Below the pieces are notes generated by a model, which was given only the letters and a program-made list of their open reading frames with translations, did not search any database and had not been told where the DNA came from. A stretch of 64,000 bases of DNA, from assembly GCA_035079385.1 (NCBI GenBank), contig JAVHKY010000005.1, positions 2,108,001 through 2,172,000 of the forward strand, read 5' to 3'. Shown here one piece after another: positions 1 through 12,039 of this stretch. Made by a program: the position numbers and the translations under genes. This stretch comes from Aspidiotus rigidus. Lineage: Eukaryota; Arthropoda; Insecta; Hemiptera; Diaspididae. Every line of letters starts with the position of its first letter. Position 1 is the stretch's first letter.

Positions 1-1639
1 GCGAGAAATATAAATGATGTTTGTTCATACGGCGATTAGTACTAACAAATAGAAAGAATACTGCTGGTACTTGCAAAAGAAAATGTGAGTTTTAAACGAG
101 TAAGTCTATTTCGATCGGAAATTTAGTTTTAAATAGGTAATATTTTATGAATATTAAAAAGTTCATTACGGTTTATCACTATTACCAATTAACTCCGATT
201 CTCTTTTTCAATGTGTCTACAATAATAAGAGAAGTAGGTACCTACTTAATAGAAGTTCACTTTTTGAACTAAGAACAATCATTTCAAAGAATTCAAAGCT
301 AAAGATATACAATTTACCTGCTCAGGAGGTCGTCACAAGAGCGAAGTCTTCGGTTGATGAATTGATGGTGGTGATGATGATTATTACTTTGTTGTTGCTT
401 TTTCTTCCAGTGCAAATCCAAGACCATTATTGCTAGTTGGCAAAATGACGACTGGTTCGAAACTACTAAACTGGATACGAATTTCCGCTCTAAATTTTTG
501 TCTAACTAATTCACAATTCTATCGCTTTACCGGTATTTACCCCGACACGATAATTTTACACATGATTTCTATCAAATATCAAGTTACTCAAATACTCGTA
601 ACAATATTAAAAAACTTTATACTTTGCAGACTTATAGTAAACGTTACTCTATTTCTCAATCGAGTAAGCAAAAACTGAGTTTCGACCATTCAATCAAATA
701 TTAATTCAGTAAATCGATACCTATAACTCCCTTACCGTTAAACGTTGTATCAAACTAAAGTCTCTAGATGTTTACTGATCGCTGATAACCTGTAATCCAC
801 AATCTTTCAGTTTTAATCTATGACGTTACACACGCGTGTGTACAATGCAGGAACAACTGTGCCGATAACGAGATAAGACCGATAATCTTTTCTGTCGTTT
901 TTCGATGTGTTGGAATTCCCCTAAGTACCGTAACTGTGAAGATCTTTCTGGATTTCAGGCAATTGATTGCGTAAAAAATTATTGAATTGAAGAAAAAAAA
1001 AAAAAAAAACATTTTTTATTTTTTCGAGTGAACAGCTCGTACGTGAGTATTTAGCTAATAAAAACACTTGTACAAAAGAACATAGTATAATCATCATCCC
1101 TACCACGAAGCAAATAAAATCAAGTTATCCATAACACCGTGATTCGAAGCACAATTGCAGCGTTACCCGATATATGAAACTTTTCTGACAGTACAGAAAT
1201 TCGAACAGTACAAACAAAATACAAATTAAAAATAGGCTACTCATATAATGAAATTTAAAGACATTTTACTTAATTGAATCTCCATTTCCGAGACTATCGT
1301 TCTCAAGAGACGGTCATAAACTATAGAAAGAAAATACCTCCTAATGTAATTCCGATTCTTTGAACCAAAGAAGCAAAAATCAATTCAACAAATATCTTTC
1401 CACAGAAGATCAAGAATAATTTGTTTCACTAAATCATAATCATATAAAATAATGATAATAATAATTTGATAAGATATGACACGGTACTATGAGTACATTC
1501 GAATGTAACGAGAGGGGAATTAGAACATAAAAATTAATCAATAGAACGAACACCGCAGAGTGAAACTGATTTCCAATTCACCATTCGCGATTGAGCTGGG
1601 AATGAATTTCGAAAATTTTTTTCCGCGTCAATTTTCACC
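1..1639. other. 3' flank of the mle gene, no gene seen
   Basis: AT-rich sequence beyond the mle stop codon. The part nearest the gene (about 1000-1639) is probably its 3' untranslated region. Short open frames on both strands have no recognisable domain and end in low-complexity residues encoded by an A/T tract (about 992-1009). Nothing else could be supported. Confidence 0.5.
1015..1020 (-). terminator. Candidate polyadenylation signal of mle
   Basis: The plus strand reads TTTATT, so the minus strand has AATAAA about 620 nt past the mle stop codon, followed by a T-rich stretch on the minus strand. This is a plausible 3' end for the transcript. The hexamer is common in AT-rich DNA, so the call is weak. 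Confidence 0.3.
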
Positions 1640-4600
1640 TCAGTACGATCCTCGTCTACCACCAAAACCTCCTCTATAGCCTCCACGGAAGTTGCCTCCT
1701 GAAATAGAATGATAATTTCAAAATCTACGTCGTATTATGAATTACAGAATATTTTTTCAAAGTATGTAGGTATTAAACATTAATATCCCAAGTTTGGCAT
1801 CACCAACCTCATAAGATTGAAAACTGAGACTCACAAAATGAATTCGTCTGACTTACAACCAATGTTCTAATTTTTCAATTAGATACCAAATGAAATACTC
1901 CAATAGTAAGAATACACTAATTAAAATTCTTTGTTTTCAAAGAGCAAACATAGCAAATTGTACAGGTACTCAAAAATCTGATCGAAAGTTTGTTCCCTCA
2001 ACTTTAAAGTTTTCAATTATATTGTATTGTTTCCCTTCTCTTATTAATTCTCTAGCTTCCGAATTGAAATCTTACTAAGTTATAGTTTACAATTTCATAG
2101 GAAAAAAAAAAAAAAAAAAACTTCAATTTTTTCGCACAGAAAGATGTCTTATTCACACATGTTCCTCAATCTCGATATGATCATTATATCAACGAGCAAA
2201 CAGACACTAAACAAATAGATCCACCATTTTGAAATAGCTCTTACAAAATCTTTTCTCACTCCAGTGCGTTTTAGATTAGGTTATGACAAACGTTGCAATT
2301 TCAAACGTGTGATTTCACACAAGTTTTCTCGCACATCATGATGAGATTCTGTATATGTACCTGCTGAACCACCGGCGCCACCTCCGTACGATTGGTAACC
2401 GCCTCTCCTGAAACCACCACCTCCGCCATATCCACCACCTCTTCCGTAGCCACCTCCTCGTCCACCACCATAGCTATTTCCATTGGTGCCATAATTTCCG
2501 CCACGGGACCTAAAACTGTTATAATAGCCGCCTCCACCAAAACTACCCCCTCTCATGACTTTGACTGGGGGTGGATCGGTACTTGAATCATTGGAATTTG
2601 AAGTCCCATTATTTGACGTATCGAACTGACGCGGTGGTCTCGATATACTGAAAGAAGCAACAAAATTAAAAACCATTGTTTACAATAATCAAAGAATTAA
2701 CGAATGAAGAATTCTATTCACGTTACCATTGCATATTCATCTTCTGTAAACCGTAACGACCGGCATCGAAGGTACACAACTTTCGGATAAGTCCAAGAAC
2801 TTTCTGATCAGTTGGCGACATGGACGTTATACTTTCCGGATCTTTGGCCGCTCTAACAATCAATCCCTCGATAGCTGGTCTCAAAGCAACAATCGCTGAG
2901 GCTGTATTCGGATCCATATTCAGACTAAGCCTAATTAACGTTCATCTTCAGTAAAACTACACTTACTACCCTTGCAAATCATAGGCGATAAAAAAATATA
3001 CAAACCAATTATCCATTCTGATAACATTCTCTGTCCATTCTACCTTACGACAACCAAATAAGAGTAAGTGAATTGGAGTCACCATTGTCAATTGTTTGCA
3101 CGAAACAGCTCGAGTTCGTATCTACCAATTCCAAGAAAAACGTATTCATTTCACACAAAGAATAAGAATCGAATAGAATGCACGTCGACGTCTTACCTTT
3201 TCACCAAAAACAAAGAACGGCGATGGGAAGTTTTGTTCAAAATTACTACAATTTACCGACGATTTATGAATCAGCGCACTTTTACATTCCATGGTGAATA
3301 CCTACAAAAATTTAGAGAATTTTAAAGCACGTTATGATGAACATAATTCGTCTCACTTATTAGCAGTAACAGGTCATAAACAGTTCGTTATACTATGTGA
3401 ATTTTTGAGCCTTCGAAACAATCGATATTAAAAAGACTAACCTTCCTCTTTTGACTATGATAACAAATATTCGGAGAAAGGCCCATACAGAGTAATGCCG
3501 CTACCATATCAAGATTGTTATCTTCTCCTTGGAAATCGTACACCTGCTCCGACAAACTCTCTTCAGCAAATCCGGCATCTACCAGTAAGTCTTTCAATTG
3601 TTTCTGCAAAAATATCCAAATCGTCTCGATAAATAGAATATACTCAACAGTTGGCGATGATTTCTTGAATTCAGGCGTACTTTGGCATCGCTTGTCACCC
3701 TCATAGTGGGTATAGAAATCTGTTTTTGTTCGCAAAAACTTTCCTCCGCTTCAGGTCCTTTCCTTGCTACATGAGACCATTTTATGAATGCATTCAACAT
3801 GGCAATGTGATCCGAATAACGGTTGCCGGCAAGCGCCCGCTGAGCAAAAGTCAATCTACGATCTAAAACCGTTGTAAAAAAATTACAATTATTGTAAAAT
3901 CCCGACTTTCAAGTATTTTTTCCAATGCGACAATTAAGAAAGTACTGAATTACCCGATATAAAAATTTCCGGAAACGTTGAACTGTTAGCCGTGATTGTA
4001 GCTAAAGCATCTCCAATACAAAACATTGTACTGAGAATCATCATCTTACCCAGTCTTGGTTCGATTGGTAACCGCGCTAATATTCGTCCTAACGGAGTCA
4101 GCTCATCGTTCGAATCCAAACATCTCATTTCTACATATTTCATTCAGGCAAAATATCATCAGATGAAATTCACTTGATGGTAAAGAAGATGTAATACTTG
4201 ATCCATACCTCGCAACATAACCTCAGCTTCAATAACAGCATCAATAGGTGGAGCTTCAATTGCTTTACTTAAGAACTGTCCAATGGCTCCAAGTCGTAAT
4301 AATTTTATAGCCAAAGAGATTTCGTGCAGAGGAGTGCGGAACATTTCAGGAGTCATGTGTTCATCCAGTTTGTCGTAACGAGCCTGAAATCAATAGAAGG
4401 TAAGGAAATTATAATAACAAAAATATACTAAGGAAGTTGAAAAGTATCTTCGCAGGCACAATAACATCTTTGATTCTCACTTTGGTAATCAAATGAAAAC
4501 AGAATCCTTCTCGAACTCGACCAGCACGTCCTTTCCGTTGTTGCAAATTAGTGCGAGAGGCCCAAACTGTTGCGTAATTGGTCATATTATTATGCGCCGT

Positions 4601-7600
4601 AAATAGTTTCATCTTTGCTTTACAGATGTCGATTACAAATACGACATCGTCAATTGTTATAGAAGATTCAGCTATATTCGTCGACAAAATGATCTGAAAA
4701 AAAGTACGGGTTGTATAGAACAAATGTTGTTATGATTCAAGGTCTCGTACGTTCATAGAACCAACCTTTGTCACATTTGGTGGCACTTGTTCGAATACCC
4801 TTCTCTGATCTTCTCGGGGTAATTGAGAATGTAGCGGGAGAATCAAATAATCTGCTCCACCTACGAACGAATAAAACCTTTAAATCTCGTAACTGAGATC
4901 CATTTCATATCAATGAATGCAATCAGAAAATATTGAAAAGAAAATGGGTCAATTTAAGATGAAATTTCTTGTAATAGTTTGTGTAAAAATAAACAAGTCA
5001 CGACTTTTTCATTTGAAATTCATGAGAAATCGACTATCTGAAGATGAAGAAAACTCACTCTTTAAAGAAAACATTCCTCTCGAATGGTGCTCATAACTCT
5101 GACAGCGAGTGACCGACACTCATTACATAACTAATAGCTACACTCAGCCAAGCATTCAGCTAAATGATATTGATCATTGAGTAAGAAAAATTCCCCTAAT
5201 TTTGGTTTTTGAAATACTAAAAATTTACAAGAAATATTTAATCATCTTACCGAAAATCGAATGCTGACTTAAATGACGTAATAGAGCAAAAATAACATTC
5301 CATCCGGGGAGAAAAACAAGAACAGCACCTTCCACTTGCGAGTCCTTGATATATTTCAGAATAGCCTACGAACCGAAAATCAAATTAGACAATCTTTGTT
5401 CAAAATTTTTGATAAAAGACGGATAAAATTTAAAATTACTTCAACTAGTTCAAAACTAATCTCTTTTTCACTGAGGGCTCCAACCCTATTTCTTGTTTTT
5501 TCGGAATAGGTGCTGGGCACTACTTTGTTCATATTTTCATCTCCTTCAACACCTGTGTCTACCTCGTCATCGTCATCCTTTTTGGAGTTTTTCTTCCGTT
5601 TCCTGGAATCAACGGGCGGCTCAAAATCTAATAGGTCAACGATGTCCTCTAGAAAATATGCTGAAATATGAAAAGCGATTATTAACATAGGAATCATATT
5701 TCCCTATTCATTGAATTATTTTCTTGATAAAATGACTTTATATTAGAAAAGTAAATGAATAAATATTTGTACGAGAAACCGAAGAAAATGAATTTGATTC
5801 TCTTACTTTGAACTGGATAAGTTTGGCCGGGTACTTCGATTACCGGACAGTCGTTGAAATATTTACTGAACATAGACGTATCGATAGTAGCAGACATGAG
5901 GATAACTCTTAAATCCGGGTACGTATGAACCATGTCTCGAAGCACTACGAGGATGAAATCCGTATTCACGTCTCTTTCGTGAATTTCGTCAACAATCACG
6001 TGAGAAACGCCTCGTAGACCGCTTTCTAATTTTCGCAAGAGTACACCTGCAGAAAGAAATATTCATAAGAAACCGAGTTCGAACCTGAACAATGATAAAT
6101 GTATTTATATCTACGTACCAACAGTGCAGAACAAAATACTGCCGTAAGGTCTGGGGAAAATGCTCTCGAATCGTACACTGTAGCCCACGCTCGAGCCCAA
6201 TTCTTCTCGACGCTCGACGGAAATTCTATCTGCTACTGATATGGCTGATATACGGCGAGGTTGCGTCACAACGATGTTACAGTATGCTCCTTGGCCAGCT
6301 AAAATGTAGTCATCTAAGATGTACTGACAAACCTAGAGAAGAATTTTATCACACGTCAAAAAAGCAGCCATTTTTACAGATTCGAGCAACTTGGATTACT
6401 CACTTGAGTGGTTTTACCACAACCCGTATTTCCCCTAATGATGATAACCCGATTCTCAGTGACAGCATCCATGATTTCTGCCTTCATTTTGTGCATAGGT
6501 AATTTTTTTCGATTTTCCATTGATTGTTGCAAGCTTGTGTCATTCATCAAGCGTTCTTTTAAATCTTTTTCAAGATCAACGGATACATCATCCATAGTGG
6601 CCTATAAACGAAAATTAAACTCCGTGAGTGCATTCCCAAGTAATTAATTCAATCTCTCACATACAGATTATACACGAACTTACCGATGCAAGAGGCCCTT
6701 CGTCAATATTGCAGGATGACCAGGCACTCCAATTAGGGATCGGAGGAGCCCACTGAACTACACCTGCTTCTTGAGTCTTTGAAGCCACAAATTCGTCTAA
6801 CACGGTGCTGTTCACTATGGATATAGCTTCAGAATTAGTTTGACCAGTTTCCTGTAAATGAGTTTACATAAGAAACGAGAAAATGCAGGAAGAAGAAACA
6901 AGAAAAATAAAATATTCGTATTTCTCAAGTCAAATGAATCATTTGAATCATGAGAACAAATATTTTATTGTAGGGTTTACGAAATTATTGAGCCTCAGAG
7001 ACTTTTTCGAACGTTAAAAGTTTTCGTTGTGATTGAATAAAAGGGAACATCTGTTTTTCAGAAATAAATAAAAAGCAAGAAAACAACCGAAGCATATACA
7101 ATTTTATTTTTCGTCAAGTTTCTCATTAGACGCTTTATTGGGCTCGTAATTCAAATTTCCAAGAGTTTCATTCGGAAACTCTTACTCAGATCCTACGATC
7201 AAGTTCTTTCTCAGAATTCTGGATCGTAGTAAGAATTTCTCAGCATAAATCTTTCATTCAAAGACTTTCGATTATCCAAATCATCATACCAATTTTATAG
7301 GTTGAACGCCAAGTTCTTGAAGAATTTCTTTAGTCTCTTGAATCAGTCCTGGGTCAACCTTAATTTCGTACGCAGGGATCAGAGATGTTGTCTCCTTCTT
7401 CTTCAGCGATCCTGTAAACGCTTCTATAACACCCAAGTGAAACAACTGACGCACTAACGATAGGGCGCAACTTTTTGAAGCCGATTGTTTGTTTGATCCC
7501 GACTCTCTCGCCGATATATCTACAAAAATTGAGACGGTAGGTAGTCTAAAATATTGACAGAATGCTCGACACAGAAATAAAAATATTATGAAATCGTACT

Positions 7601-8936
7601 TCGATTCAACTGCTTGACGAAAAATCCCATTTCGCAAACGAAACTCCTGAAGGAAGCCAAAAAAAGAATTACAAATAAGTTTTAGATCGAATGCACAGGA
7701 GCAAGCTAACTTAAATACTTACTCATCATTCATTTACATAATGCATCAAACTATATCCGAATAGCAACGCGATAAACGCGATGAGTAGGTTACCAGCAAC
7801 GATTCCGACCACCATTTCCTATGCAAAATTTAGCTTTCAACTATAATGACGAATAATTGCAGTAAAACTATATTCGTACGAAAATAGCTCTAATAATTTG
7901 AAAATTTGTTATTTTCAAACTATTCACTTTCAAATTCACAGGTTCCATGCAATTTCAACTCGAACTAGATTTTGAAGTTCGAGTTATTGCTTCATATTTA
8001 TTTAGGAAATGTAGTCGGAATCACTGGTTCATGCTTTAATAATCATTTATCGCGATGCCATTCATAATTCTAGATGGTTTCAAAATTTTTATATGGATAA
8101 ATAGATAGGTGAAAACTAACTTTATACCCCCGCCAACAACGGAATATTTGTAATCAGTATTGATTCGATTGACTTGTATGAATTGATGTAATCTGGACTT
8201 TGCATTTTCGAGCGTCCAATTTCCATGAATTCCAGCGTTCAAATCGACACTTTCAGCCTAGACAAGTGACAATCAATAACTTATACTTCTCAATAGGAGT
8301 AAGTAAGCTAGAAGATATCTGCAGCAGTATCGAATTCATCGACATACTTCTTCCACTCTTTTTTGATCGGCGATAATATCCATATATGTTTTATGTGACC
8401 CATCTTGTTCCGCTGGTCGATACGCTTCTCCAATAGTACTCGGTCCTTCTCCGGGTTGAAATACAGGTTTCAAAGGAGCCGATAAACTGAAGCCTGGCGT
8501 GAGTGATTGTCCTTCCGTCTTAGGAGCCCCCTAAAGTATACAATATAAAATTAGATTTGGATGTACAACCAATGACAAGGAAAAAAAAAATGATCACACA
8601 GACATCGCTCGGAACTTCACTCTCGTTTATCTCTCCTTGTCGAACGAGAAACTGAATAAAATCTTTAGCGGCATTGAATTGAGCCTCTTTCTTAGTTGTG
8701 GAATTACCGACACCAACATACGAATACGTTGGTACACGAGCTTCACACAAAAATCGTGGAGCTTGTTTCCGACCTAGAACGAATTCAAAAGTTCAAATTT
8801 ACGTATAATACGTTGACATCACTAATACAGTTACGGTCAATCCTCACGTACCCACTGTCCGAACGTCAAACTGAGGAATAATTCCTTTTTTATCGCACCA
8901 TAAATGAAAATATTGCTTCACATTATCCGCAGCCAT
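1640..8936 (-). CDS. mle: ATP-dependent RNA helicase maleless / DHX9 (RNA helicase A)
   Basis: Nuclear DEAH/RHA-family helicase that unwinds RNA; in flies it acts in dosage compensation. I assembled 23 coding exons: 8936-8852, 8773-8604, 8530-8348, 8257-8121, 7646-7600, 7519-7290, 6851-6684, 6601-6404, 6332-6119, 6046-5807, 5660-5440, 5365-5251, 4860-4766, 4693-4481, 4383-4209, 4130-3954, 3862-3681, 3603-3442, 3301-3197, 3121-3006, 2930-2727, 2647-2361, 1698-1640. All use GT-AG and all phases agree, giving 3783 nt (1260 residues); fly and human proteins are about 1290 and 1270. Seen: dsRBD1 near residues 1-75 ([12 protein letters not shown]), dsRBD2 near 155-250 ([19 protein letters not shown]), Walker [10 protein letters not shown] 397-405, DEIH 497-500, SAT 529-531, QRKGRAGR 753-760, and a Gly/Arg-rich tail from about 1175. 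The start ATG lies in GACCATGG and opens dsRBD1. The gene looks intact, with no frameshift. Confidence 0.97.
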
Positions 8937-9900
8937 GGTCAACTCAATCGAGGATAATAAAACAGAGTAGTTTCTTAAGCTAAGAAGACACTGAGAATGA
9001 ACGAATGAACTTCTTTCAACACACTTTCAGAACTATCAGAAGCGTTCACGATTATTCCTGAATTATTTCTTTCACCACAGTTTCAGAGAATTCACCGCAG
9101 CAGTTTAAACTCGAGTATTGCTAGTAGACGAGCAACGAAAACCTTAGTAATAACCACACACCACAGAATATGGTTTATTACTCAGACTGTGTTAATGCCG
9201 GTATACCCTAAACCGTGCGTAAACCAATTATCATCTGTGGTTTCCAAATCGATTTTCCTGTGACGTCACATAGCAGACCAAAGCTTCCAGAGCATAAGCT
9301 GTTGAACTCATGAGAGGCACTTGGCATCACTTGGCATGAAGACCGTGCTGCCGTGCAAAGTGAGCAAGATTGACGTATATCGGAAATACAAATCTAGAAA
9401 AATGGATCTTCTGGCGGATTTACCTACGAGTGTGTGTGCCTGTGTGCTCTGTCTATGAAATCATTCAAAAGTGGATATAGGTCCTATTCCTTTGTCGGCA
9501 AATGGGACGTATATCCACTTATTATATGTAAATATTAGTAAACATTTCTAAAACTAATGCCGTTAACAAAAATTTAAAACGACCATCATCGGATTCTTAT
9601 TTCTTAGATAAAAGTATTAGAAATTGTGAAATTTGCTGGATTGTAGAATAATTTTTTCGTTCTTTTTGAAAGCAATATATCATTCTCCGAATCGTTGATA
9701 TCTTACTTTGTACGGCAGCGTGGTGAAGACCTTAAATAAATTTTAATTATTCGAAAAGAAACAGAATTTTTAGAATAAGAGGTCGATTTTTGTAAATCTC
9801 ATAATTTGTAATGAAAGAATGGACCAATTTTATATGTCGTCATCATTTTCAGCTCGTTCTGTAAAAAGGTATCTCTATCAGATGTGCCTGTAGACATAAT
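8937..9900. other. 5' flank of mle, no gene seen
   Basis: Directly upstream of the mle start. The mle promoter and any 5' untranslated sequence must lie here or further up, but I see no TATA box or initiator I would trust. There are no coding features. Confidence 0.4.
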
Positions 9901-10056
9901 TAACCCTTTCGCTCCTGACATCACACTGGTGTGATTCACCAATAACGACATCGAGAGCCTGACATCACACCCCTGTGTCGTTAAATATATACGAATCTTC
10001 AATGTAACTTTTATCAGTGCAGGCTGCAGCTAGCTCTTTGCTATTTTGCATGCTGG

Positions 10057-10562
10057 CCAGTACTGCCGTCCAATATATTTAATTGACGTGTATATATAGC
10101 ACTTATAATAGTATCTTAGGATCTTTCTTCTTTGAAAAAACAGCTGGCTAAAGATGAAATGTGACCTGCGATGAGAAAAGGATGCTCATTGCCCACTGAC
10201 AGGAACACCTTTTCTCTCTGATTAGATGTCTAGTCAGAGAGAAATGGTGTTCTTGCGCCAATAGACAATGAGCATCCTTTTCTCATCGCAGGTCACAAAA
10301 TGGAATACCTACTGATGAGTTTTCGAAGCTCTTTTCAATTAACAATTTGATAATCAAGTTACTTATAGCAACGTTAATTTTTTCAAAAACTCGAAAAATA
10401 ACTTATGTCTCAATATAATTTTGACATACGTTCATCTGTAAACGAAGCGTAGTTTGATTCACACACGCACACACCGACAAATTTTTCAGACCAAAGATCC
10501 TATTTTGCAAATTGTTACTCGTGATGATATACGTCAATAAAATATTGGACGGCAGAGTAATA
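10057..10562. mobile_element. Inverted-repeat element with a nested palindrome
   Basis: The stretch around 10057-10130 (core CTGCCGTCCAATAT, then TTGACGT and AGGATCTTT) recurs in reverse complement around 10490-10562. The arms are diverged but keep the same order of motifs. Between them sits the 138-bp palindrome described separately. This looks like an old non-autonomous element with a younger insertion inside. No coding sequence is present. Confidence 0.45.
10160..10297. repeat. 138-bp near-perfect palindrome, copy 1 (fold-back MITE-like)
   Basis: Begins TGTGACCTGCGATGAGAAAA and ends with its reverse complement. Almost every base pairs across a short centre near ATTAGATGTCTAGT. A second, highly similar copy lies at 52161-52296. 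The form is that of a miniature fold-back element, or a source of hairpin RNA. Family unknown, and I see no clear target-site duplication. Confidence 0.8.
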
Positions 10563-10976
10563 CCCTAATAAAAATTCAGAAACCGTCGGCTGTGATTCTG
10601 ACCACAGATACCAACAGTACGGAGCCAAATTCAAAGTGATCGGGGGGGGGGGGGGTGACTATCAATATTTAGCTGATTTTCAAGTTACTTTTTTTTTACA
10701 AAAATCATATGATTTTAGAGTGTTCTTCGGCTTGCCGGTTTATTTCAATGTTACAATGATAACTACCCCAGGAGGCCACTAAAAGGAACCGGTTATTATA
10801 ATCTAGTCAAAAGTTATGCTTTTTTGTTTTCAATTCCAATCTGGGTTTTTCTTTCGAAAATAAAAGTACAAAATTTTATATGTGATTTCAGACATTTCTT
10901 ATCATGTATAATTGTTTTTACGTTGAAATAGATTTTTCCAATTTTTTCTAAAAAAATTCATTCTGATAGCCTGACA

Positions 10977-11249
10977 TCACACTCGCTCAACGTCTGATTC
11001 AAAATCATTATCAGGAATATTTAGATTTTCTACTTCTTTTTCAACCATTCTAGATAAAACACTCAAATGAGCAATAATATTTATCATCAATTTACTATAT
11101 TTTTTCTTTTTGTCTTCAGATAAATATTGAATTTTATCAGAAAGCGGGTCCATTAAAGTTTCATAATTTGATCTTGTTCTAGCAACAGGATCTTTAAAAT
11201 ACCTATGGCATAACATTCTCAGAATCAAACTCATCTTTATCAATAACAA
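10977..11249 (-). CDS. Unrecognised 90-residue open frame in an AT-rich island
   Basis: Open frame of 90 residues with a lysine-rich middle and an acidic C-terminus. I do not recognise a family. Its composition resembles coding sequence more than most frames nearby, and it sits beside two other coding-like stretches (about 11320-11560 and 11625-11885) in one unusually AT-rich island. No splice sites or promoter could be assigned. It may be part of a degraded virus-like or mobile-element insertion, or chance. Confidence 0.2.
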   Translation of the reverse strand: MLLIKMSLILRMLCHRYFKDPVARTRSNYETLMDPLSDKIQYLSEDKKKKYSKLMINIIAHLSVLSRMVEKEVENLNIPDNDFESDVERV

Positions 11250-11319
11250 AAGAATCTTTGTAGGCTTCCATTTATATAGAATAAATTTTTAATAAGCTTT
11301 TATTTCTTTTTCTTATACA

Positions 11320-11556
11320 AATAAGAAAATATTTCAGAAAAAATTAATTGTAAATAAGCATTTAAAACATAATGATGAGTTGCTTGAAGAACTTGAGTTG
11401 CTTAAATAGGCCTATGATGATGGTAATTTAAAGGAGTTTTTTGAAAAATGTTTTGAATTTAAAAATAATTAGAAACTGTTAGTTGAGAAAATGAATGATT
11501 TTAGACAAGAATTAAGAAAATTAGGTATCACTGTGCCTTCTAGATTAGCATTGTAA
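11320..11556 (+). pseudogene. Degenerate coding-like stretch, unknown
   Basis: Reading along the plus strand gives a protein-like sequence rich in Leu, Glu and Lys, with segments such as EFFEKCFEFKNN and LRKLGITVPSRL, interrupted by stop codons or a frameshift. It ends at a TAA just before the neighbouring small cysteine-rich frame. I do not recognise it. Its spacing and base composition suggest that it came in with its two neighbours. Confidence 0.2.
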
Positions 11557-11624
11557 TTACTTGAATGAAATCATAAAAAATGAAATAATAGCGTAAGTAA
11601 TTAAATATATATTAACTAACAAAC

Positions 11625-11885
11625 ATGATGAAAACTTTAATGAGATATTGTAGACCTTGTAATAAAAAAGTGAAACATACAATTATTGAGGAAGAAATTA
11701 AATCCATATTTAAAAAAGAAATTAGAACATGCACTCAATGTAAAATCACTCTCTCTAGAGTAATAAGCACTCATGATGAAGATGAAAGCATACTTATTTG
11801 TTATCAATGTAAAGAAGATACCAGACATTTGAAGATGCCTTTTTCACATTATCAATGTACCATATGTGCGGAATATAAGAGATAA
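11625..11885 (+). CDS. Small protein with four CxxC pairs (zinc-binding type)
   Basis: An 86-residue frame from ATG to TAA. Four CxxC pairs are visible: CRPC near residues 9-12, CTQC near 36-39, CYQC near 59-62 and CTIC near 79-82. The even spacing of the pairs suggests two zinc-ribbon-like sites, so chance is less likely than for other short frames here. I know no named family that matches. It lies in an AT-rich island with other coding-like fragments, so a virus-like or mobile-element origin is possible. Expression and splicing are not shown by the sequence. Confidence 0.4.
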   Translation: MMKTLMRYCRPCNKKVKHTIIEEEIKSIFKKEIRTCTQCKITLSRVISTHDEDESILICYQCKEDTRHLKMPFSHYQCTICAEYKR

Positions 11886-12039
11886 GTATTATCAAGTCAT
11901 TTTTTATATTTTGAAAATTAATAATATTACAGAGAAAGGTTGACGTTGTTAGAATTTATGAGATTTTTAAGTATAAACAAACGTGTGCGAAAATCTCGCA
12001 CGCGTTGGAATTAGTGAGACAATTGAAGATTTTTTAAAA

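Noticed and set aside
2301..2586. Frames of 64-79 residues opposite or beside the mle glycine-rich exon
   Set aside because: They are alternative-frame readings of the GGX-rich coding exon.
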